Shown here one piece after another: positions 60,444-64,000 of a stretch of DNA of 64,000 nt; position 1 is the stretch's first letter, and each line of letters begins with the position of its first letter. The translations under genes and the position numbers were made by a program. The notes beneath the pieces are model-generated. The model did not search any database. It worked only from the letters and a program-made list of their open reading frames with translations, and was not told the origin of the DNA. The stretch comes from Geminicoccaceae bacterium (GTDB taxonomy: Bacteria; Pseudomonadota; Alphaproteobacteria; Geminicoccales; Geminicoccaceae): NCBI GenBank assembly GCA_028285265.1, contig JANQPX010000076.1, positions 58,014-122,013 of the forward strand, in the 5' to 3' direction.

Positions 60444-62249
60444 CTACAGCCCAAAATCATCGCCTTCGCTTTCGATAATCATTTGCTCTAGATTCTCTAG
60501 ATCTTCGGCGCTTAGCCCTTGAGCATCGCTGAAACCAGGACCAGGGCCCGGACCGAACGGCAATACTGGATCTACCGGGCCAAACGGGATAGTGGGCGCG
60601 AAAGGCTGCAGCGGCGTTACAGGAAATATAGGGTGGGCGGGTCGGACTGGAAAGACCGGCTGAAGTGGTTGGACCGGTGGTCGGAACGGGAAAAACGGAA
60701 TAGTCGGTCGGATGGGCTGGACTGGGAAGACCTGACATCTCAGCTTTGCAATCAGGACTGCACGCGCGGCATCGATCAGACCGTTACCTGTTGCCGTATC
60801 AGGACCAATGGCAGCAGTTTGTCCCATACTATTAGTTCCCGAAGTAACATCGCGTGACGTGCGCATCAAAATGCCTTTGACTTCCGCTGGCGTTAGTCGC
60901 GGGCATGCTTGCAGAATCAGCGCTGCTGCGCCTGCCACCTGAGGAGCAGCTGCCGAAGTTCCACTGAATGCCGCCCAGCCATCGTTATCGGGAGTTTCGT
61001 CACCTGGTGGATGGGAGCCACCTGCCCGGCCCCGATCGATGTCACAGCCTTCCGGTACTGGCAGCATGATGTAAGATGCACCAGGGTCCATGCCAACCAG
61101 TCCGGACACATCTGGTACTCGTCGACCCGCATAAATATTACTGTTGAAGCCAGCCGCGTAGCTCGATGCTTGAAGCGATCCATCTCGCTCCATAAAGACA
61201 CCACCCACAGAGATCACGTCCGGGTGTTGCCCTGGGAAGCCAAACTTGAGCCCATTTCCTGCGGAAAACACCGTGACGATCCCACTGGCCACTGCAGCGG
61301 CCACTGAAGTCGCCAGTGCCTGCTCAGCCGCGCTCAGTGGGCCGTTGCGGACATTGAATCCCCAGCTGTTGGTAATAATACGTGGATTGAGTGCGGCTGC
61401 GGCGTTGAATGCTCCAGTCGCGTTGACAAGAACGGTATTGAGATTCCCAGAAAGTGTCGCCTTGACAGGAAGTAGCTCACAATCGGGAGCGACCGAAAAG
61501 ACATTCGCTGACTCGCCGGTTCCATGCCCCGATTCGTCGCTAGCCGCATTCGACGCCCCTGGGCCCAATACCGCGCTTGCTGATCTGTAACCTCTGGCAA
61601 CGAAATAGGGATGCCGAAACCAACCGCTGTCGACCATGGCTACCTTTATCCCCCTACCAGTCGTCCCTGCTCTGTGTGCCTTTTCGGCGTTGCAGCCAAG
61701 CGAGACATCAGAGGGAACATCTAGGTGCCAATAGTCGACTGGCGGTGGCAGCGAAGCGGCAGCATCAAAGTACCTTGGCTCCTCCAAGGCAACACCTTCT
61801 AGCACTTCTTCAAATCGTGTGCCCGCAGTCGGGATGAGGCCATCAATTTCGCTATCGGCGCAATCGATGAACGTTGCCTTATCTTCCCTCCCTCTTTCCT
61901 TGATAGTATTCTTTTCTTCAAGGACAAGTTTGGCTGAGAATGCCGTCTCATAAGTCTCCCGCGATCCACAGATATTGATCATAAAAGAAGTTGTTTGAAG
62001 GACTTCGAACCCCGCATCCTGAAGTAGATATACCGCACGTTCGATCAAATGAGGGTCAGATGTAAATCGTCCCACCGAGTTTACATCGATAACTTCGGTG
62101 GCATCAAACATCGACAACTGTCCACTGGAATGAGGCGATGCCGTCGCATAAATCTGCCTTGGAAATTTTAGAGATGCGCTCGTAGGTTTTTTCGCAGTCT
62201 TCTTACTTGCCGATGTTCGCTTCTTTCGGGTCGATTTAGCTTTTGGCAT
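60444..62249 (-). CDS. S8 subtilisin-like protease with X-X-Pro repeat tail
   Basis: The 601-residue protease has catalytic Asp207 (VDSGW), His242 (SGHGTG), Ser432 (SGTSAAAPQ) and oxyanion Asn332 (SAGN). Residues 1-30 are very basic (KSTRKKRTSASKKTAKKP) with no signal peptide. Residues about 65-150 form a propeptide-like domain. After the catalytic domain, residues 504-573 are an almost unbroken series of X-X-Pro triplets (FPVQPIRPTIPFFPFRP and onward, 23 prolines in 70 residues), ending in GPGPGPG and an acidic 28-residue tail. I chose the ATG at 62249, preceded by GAGG; an upstream extension would overlap the glycosyltransferase gene. Substrate unknown; self-processing is likely. Confidence 0.85.
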   Translation of the reverse strand: MPKAKSTRKKRTSASKKTAKKPTSASLKFPRQIYATASPHSSGQLSMFDATEVIDVNSVGRFTSDPHLIERAVYLLQDAGFEVLQTTSFMINICGSRETYETAFSAKLVLEEKNTIKERGREDKATFIDCADSEIDGLIPTAGTRFEEVLEGVALEEPRYFDAAASLPPPVDYWHLDVPSDVSLGCNAEKAHRAGTTGRGIKVAMVDSGWFRHPYFVARGYRSASAVLGPGASNAASDESGHGTGESANVFSVAPDCELLPVKATLSGNLNTVLVNATGAFNAAAALNPRIITNSWGFNVRNGPLSAAEQALATSVAAAVASGIVTVFSAGNGLKFGFPGQHPDVISVGGVFMERDGSLQASSYAAGFNSNIYAGRRVPDVSGLVGMDPGASYIMLPVPEGCDIDRGRAGGSHPPGDETPDNDGWAAFSGTSAAAPQVAGAAALILQACPRLTPAEVKGILMRTSRDVTSGTNSMGQTAAIGPDTATGNGLIDAARAVLIAKLRCQVFPVQPIRPTIPFFPFRPPVQPLQPVFPVRPAHPIFPVTPLQPFAPTIPFGPVDPVLPFGPGPGPGFSDAQGLSAEDLENLEQMIIESEGDDFGL

Positions 62250-62263
62250 CGTCAATACCTCGC

Positions 62264-63280
62264 TCAGTTCTCGGGCACGGCGTTCGGGGTTACCGAGTGC
62301 ATCCATGCCGCTATGCGCCCGGCATTCTGTGAAAAGTAGTGGCACACGATCCAGTTAGGCCGCTGCCGCGATTGTTCGATAAATTCGCCATTCTGTATGA
62401 CATCGCTGCGTGCAAAGTCGCTGTATGTGCCGTTAGAAAGTCCACCTACTGCAAGCCAGGCCGCAACTTGCTCCGAAATCCATCGGTTGCTCGAAGGGAA
62501 TCGTAGTGCTGAACGAGCTTCTGACTCCGTAACAATCTGAGCCCACTCGGAACGTAGCAAATCGACACCAGGCCCTTCGCCAAAAGCTTGCTCAGCCGCA
62601 GCAGGTGGATTCCCGGCCATCCATAAGACGAATCGCCAAACATACGTAAGAAAATCGGGTAGTCGTGCATGGAGTTCGTGCCATCGACGATTGTTAAAAA
62701 GCATGACGCCCAGGTTAAATGGCGGCGGCATGCCGATACCTTCAGACCGCGATATTGCAGCCAGCATGTCTTCGTCTAGGTACTCTGCATCATAACCGTA
62801 GTGGCTACGCTTACAGGTTGGTTCCTCTCGAGCATAGATGTCTGCTGCATGGTAGCGATCAAATAGAAAGTCCACATTACTTGCAAATATTGTATCGCAG
62901 TCGAGAAGTAAGGCTCGCCCAGCTCCAATACTCCCGATTGCTGCAAAATTCATGAACTTGTGCAGCACCGGATAGTGGCGAAGGATTCTCCAGCCCTTGG
63001 GTAGGAATGTGGACAGCCAAACGTCATACGAGCCTTGGTCGCGAATCATTAATCCATAACGATACGCAATTTTGTTTAGGACAGCGGAATGATGGGCAGG
63101 TGGGAGGTAAGAGAAAACGATGACTGGTATATCAGAATTATAGGAGCGTAGGCTTGCTACACTAGTCTCAAGTTGCCGCAAAAGGTCGGATCCACCATGT
63201 CCCACGGGAAAGAATAGCGAATAGCAGACAATCCGGCTCAGATTGTCGTATCGGCAGCAATCGCTTTTGACGGATCCCAT
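62264..63280 (-). CDS. GT8-like glycosyltransferase
   Basis: The 338-residue product has the features of a GT-A-fold nucleotide-sugar transferase near family GT8: a D127-C-D129 metal motif in ALLLDCDTIFASN, then the acceptor-site motif FNLGVMLFNNRRW at 188-200, and a C-terminal region ending IVCHYFSQNAGRIAAW with a possible metal-ligand His. No signal peptide or membrane anchor is seen. It is the first gene of the island operon and ends 14 bases before the protease start. A protein acceptor such as the hydroxylated protease tail is possible; acceptor and donor are unknown. Confidence 0.72.
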   Translation of the reverse strand: MGSVKSDCCRYDNLSRIVCYSLFFPVGHGGSDLLRQLETSVASLRSYNSDIPVIVFSYLPPAHHSAVLNKIAYRYGLMIRDQGSYDVWLSTFLPKGWRILRHYPVLHKFMNFAAIGSIGAGRALLLDCDTIFASNVDFLFDRYHAADIYAREEPTCKRSHYGYDAEYLDEDMLAAISRSEGIGMPPPFNLGVMLFNNRRWHELHARLPDFLTYVWRFVLWMAGNPPAAAEQAFGEGPGVDLLRSEWAQIVTESEARSALRFPSSNRWISEQVAAWLAVGGLSNGTYSDFARSDVIQNGEFIEQSRQRPNWIVCHYFSQNAGRIAAWMHSVTPNAVPEN

Positions 63281-63848
63281 AAGAAAATCCGCTCCTATTC
63301 AATTACATTGGATCGGCTGTGCATTTTGAATCTCTCATTTACTTAATTTGAACTATAAGAAACGAAAGGTGCCAAGATTTGGTGCGGTTGTGGTTGTTGG
63401 ACGTAAGTGCTGCTGGAGCGCCAGGTGGATTGAACTCTAATGACCGTTGCCACGTGACCGGTACCAATGTGGGCCGCTGTACCAAACCAAAACCTCTGAT
63501 AGGAGAGGCTCGAGGAGCAGAGAACTCGAGCCATGGCATGGCGAAGCGGAAATTCGTTGCTTTGGTCTCACACCCAATCTCTATTTTTTCCTGATTCCCC
63601 CCTGATAGCATCTATATCAGTTCAGCGGATGTAGGATTGTGAAGTAGTTCACACCAATTCTGGAAAGTTCAATGAGGTCTGCAAAAGGCCAAGGACGCGA
63701 AGACGCAGCACACATTGCCGAGGACGAGCGCCTGTGTCAGGAAGTTTGGATTCCTATTCAAGAGATAAGGCTAACTTATTGACAAAATTGGGCTAAAAAC
63801 GAACCAAGAACTTGAATAGCGTATTGAAATAGAAAGATAAGCCGAAAT
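63281..63848. other. Right-hand non-coding part of the island, 0.57 kb
   Basis: This region lies upstream of the glycosyltransferase gene and should hold the operon promoter. A 90-codon minus-strand frame (63339-63611) lacks a ribosome binding site and family resemblance. A short hairpin GGCTCGAGGAG/ACTCGAGCC occurs near 63508-63533. The last 100 bases are AT-rich and end at the CTCTTAA junction. No integrase or repeat was found. Confidence 0.4.
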
Positions 63849-63893
63849 CTCTTAATCAGCGGGTCCAAGGTTCGAGTCCTTGTGCGCCCACCA
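63849..63893 (+). tRNA. 3' fragment of tRNA-Lys(CTT): anticodon loop to CCA
   Basis: CTCTTAA-TCAGC gives the loop and 3' anticodon stem, followed by variable loop GGGTC, T arm CAAGG-TTCGAGT-CCTTG, acceptor strand TGCGCCC, discriminator A and encoded CCA. The T arm pairs perfectly. The anticodon stem strand TCAGC is complementary to GCTGA of the 5' fragment at 59291-59295. The two pieces together reconstitute positions 8-76 of one tRNA, interrupted by 4.55 kb. Confidence 0.8.
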
Positions 63894-63917
63894 CTTCACA
63901 AAGTGTCCAGCCCGGAC

Positions 63918-63954
63918 ACATAGGTAACAGAACGTTCCTAAGACATAGGTGACA
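63918..63954. repeat. ACATAGGTRACA direct repeats, possible IS end
   Basis: ACATAGGTAACA (63918-63929) and ACATAGGTGACA (63943-63954) are repeated with a 25-base period close to the window edge. Sequences of this kind occur at the ends of some IS481-like elements. The element itself would lie beyond the window, so this is tentative. Confidence 0.25.
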
Positions 63955-64000
63955 ACCTCGAGCCGAACGGGTTGTCGATTGTTTGCAGGGTTTTCTGTTC

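Larger units (their letters stand above)
59296..63848. mobile_element. 4.55-kb insert in the anticodon loop of tRNA-Lys(CTT)
   Basis: The heptamer CTCTTAA, which is the anticodon loop, occurs at 59296-59302 and again at 63849-63855. The left copy is joined to the 5' half of a tRNA-Lys and the right copy to the 3' half. This is the pattern left by a tyrosine recombinase that crosses over in a 7-bp overlap within the anticodon loop. No integrase gene is visible in the insert, so the element has lost it or was mobilised in trans. The cargo is a four-gene minus-strand operon. Confidence 0.6.

Noticed and set aside
63339..63611. 90-codon minus-strand gene upstream of the glycosyltransferase
   Set aside because: No ribosome binding site or family resemblance, and it occupies the likely promoter region of the island operon.
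59272..63893. Group I or group II intron in the tRNA anticodon loop
   Set aside because: Introns in tRNA genes do interrupt the anticodon loop, but they do not duplicate the loop at both ends. No intron core motifs, reverse transcriptase or homing endonuclease are visible, and the cargo reads as an ordinary operon on the other strand.
1..64000. CRISPR array, rRNA operon, prophage or complete insertion sequence
   Set aside because: No regularly spaced repeats, rRNA sequence, phage structural genes or intact transposase with inverted repeats were found.

Overview
The window looks like a chromosomal stretch of a fairly GC-rich alphaproteobacterium, probably a free-living or marine Rhodospirillales/Rhizobiales-type heterotroph. 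This is inferred from protein style: NasT/NasS control of nitrate assimilation with an NrtABC-type transporter, many Liv/Pot/Mal-type ABC operons, a TelA cluster and short overlapping start/stop junctions. No rRNA, CRISPR array, replication origin or complete insertion sequence was seen.

Layout. 1-4.3 kb: the end of an M81 (MlrC) metallopeptidase, a PhoD-like phosphatase and an sbtA-sbtB bicarbonate transporter/PII-like pair. 4.5-9.8 kb: an envelope-stress-type cluster with an XpaC-like membrane protein, TelA, a VWA protein and two small membrane proteins. 9.8-12 kb: a mostly empty stretch and a soluble reductive-dehalogenase-like Fe-S protein. 12-20.4 kb: a minus-strand branched-chain-type ABC operon ending in a variant aldo/keto reductase and a TIGR04076 protein, divergent from a FadR-type regulator and an aldo/keto reductase-RidA fusion. 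20.5-35.9 kb: a full nitrate assimilation regulon (nasT, nasS, nrtA, nrtB, fused nrtC/D, NirB-like FAD protein, nirA, Fe-S flavoprotein reductase, nasA, cysG). It has two sigma54-type promoters and two leaders with ANTAR-type hexaloop hairpins followed by intrinsic terminators. 36-42.1 kb: a second Liv-type operon carrying a GAF protein and a MetE-like methyltransferase. 42.2-48 kb: an IS remnant and a Mal-type sugar ABC operon with a D-2-hydroxyacid dehydrogenase. 48.6-51.3 kb: an amidohydrolase and a lipoprotein alpha/beta hydrolase.

51.5-59.2 kb: an eight-gene, translationally coupled operon of a HutC-type regulator, ADP-ribosylglycohydrolase-family enzyme, PfkB kinase, PotD/B/C/A-type transporter and a cytochrome P450 placed inside the transporter genes. 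It reads as a dedicated uptake and breakdown pathway for an unidentified (perhaps ribosylated) cationic compound.

59.3-63.85 kb: a 4.55-kb insert that splits a tRNA-Lys(CTT) sequence exactly at the anticodon loop, with the 7-bp loop sequence duplicated at both ends. It holds one compact minus-strand operon: a GT8-like glycosyltransferase, a subtilisin-type protease whose C-terminal tail is about twenty X-X-Pro triplets, a small protein that repeats the protease's N-terminal propeptide-like domain, and a 2-oxoglutarate/Fe(II) oxygenase. I read this as the best candidate for an undescribed system: a protease whose proline-rich tail may be hydroxylated and glycosylated by its neighbours.
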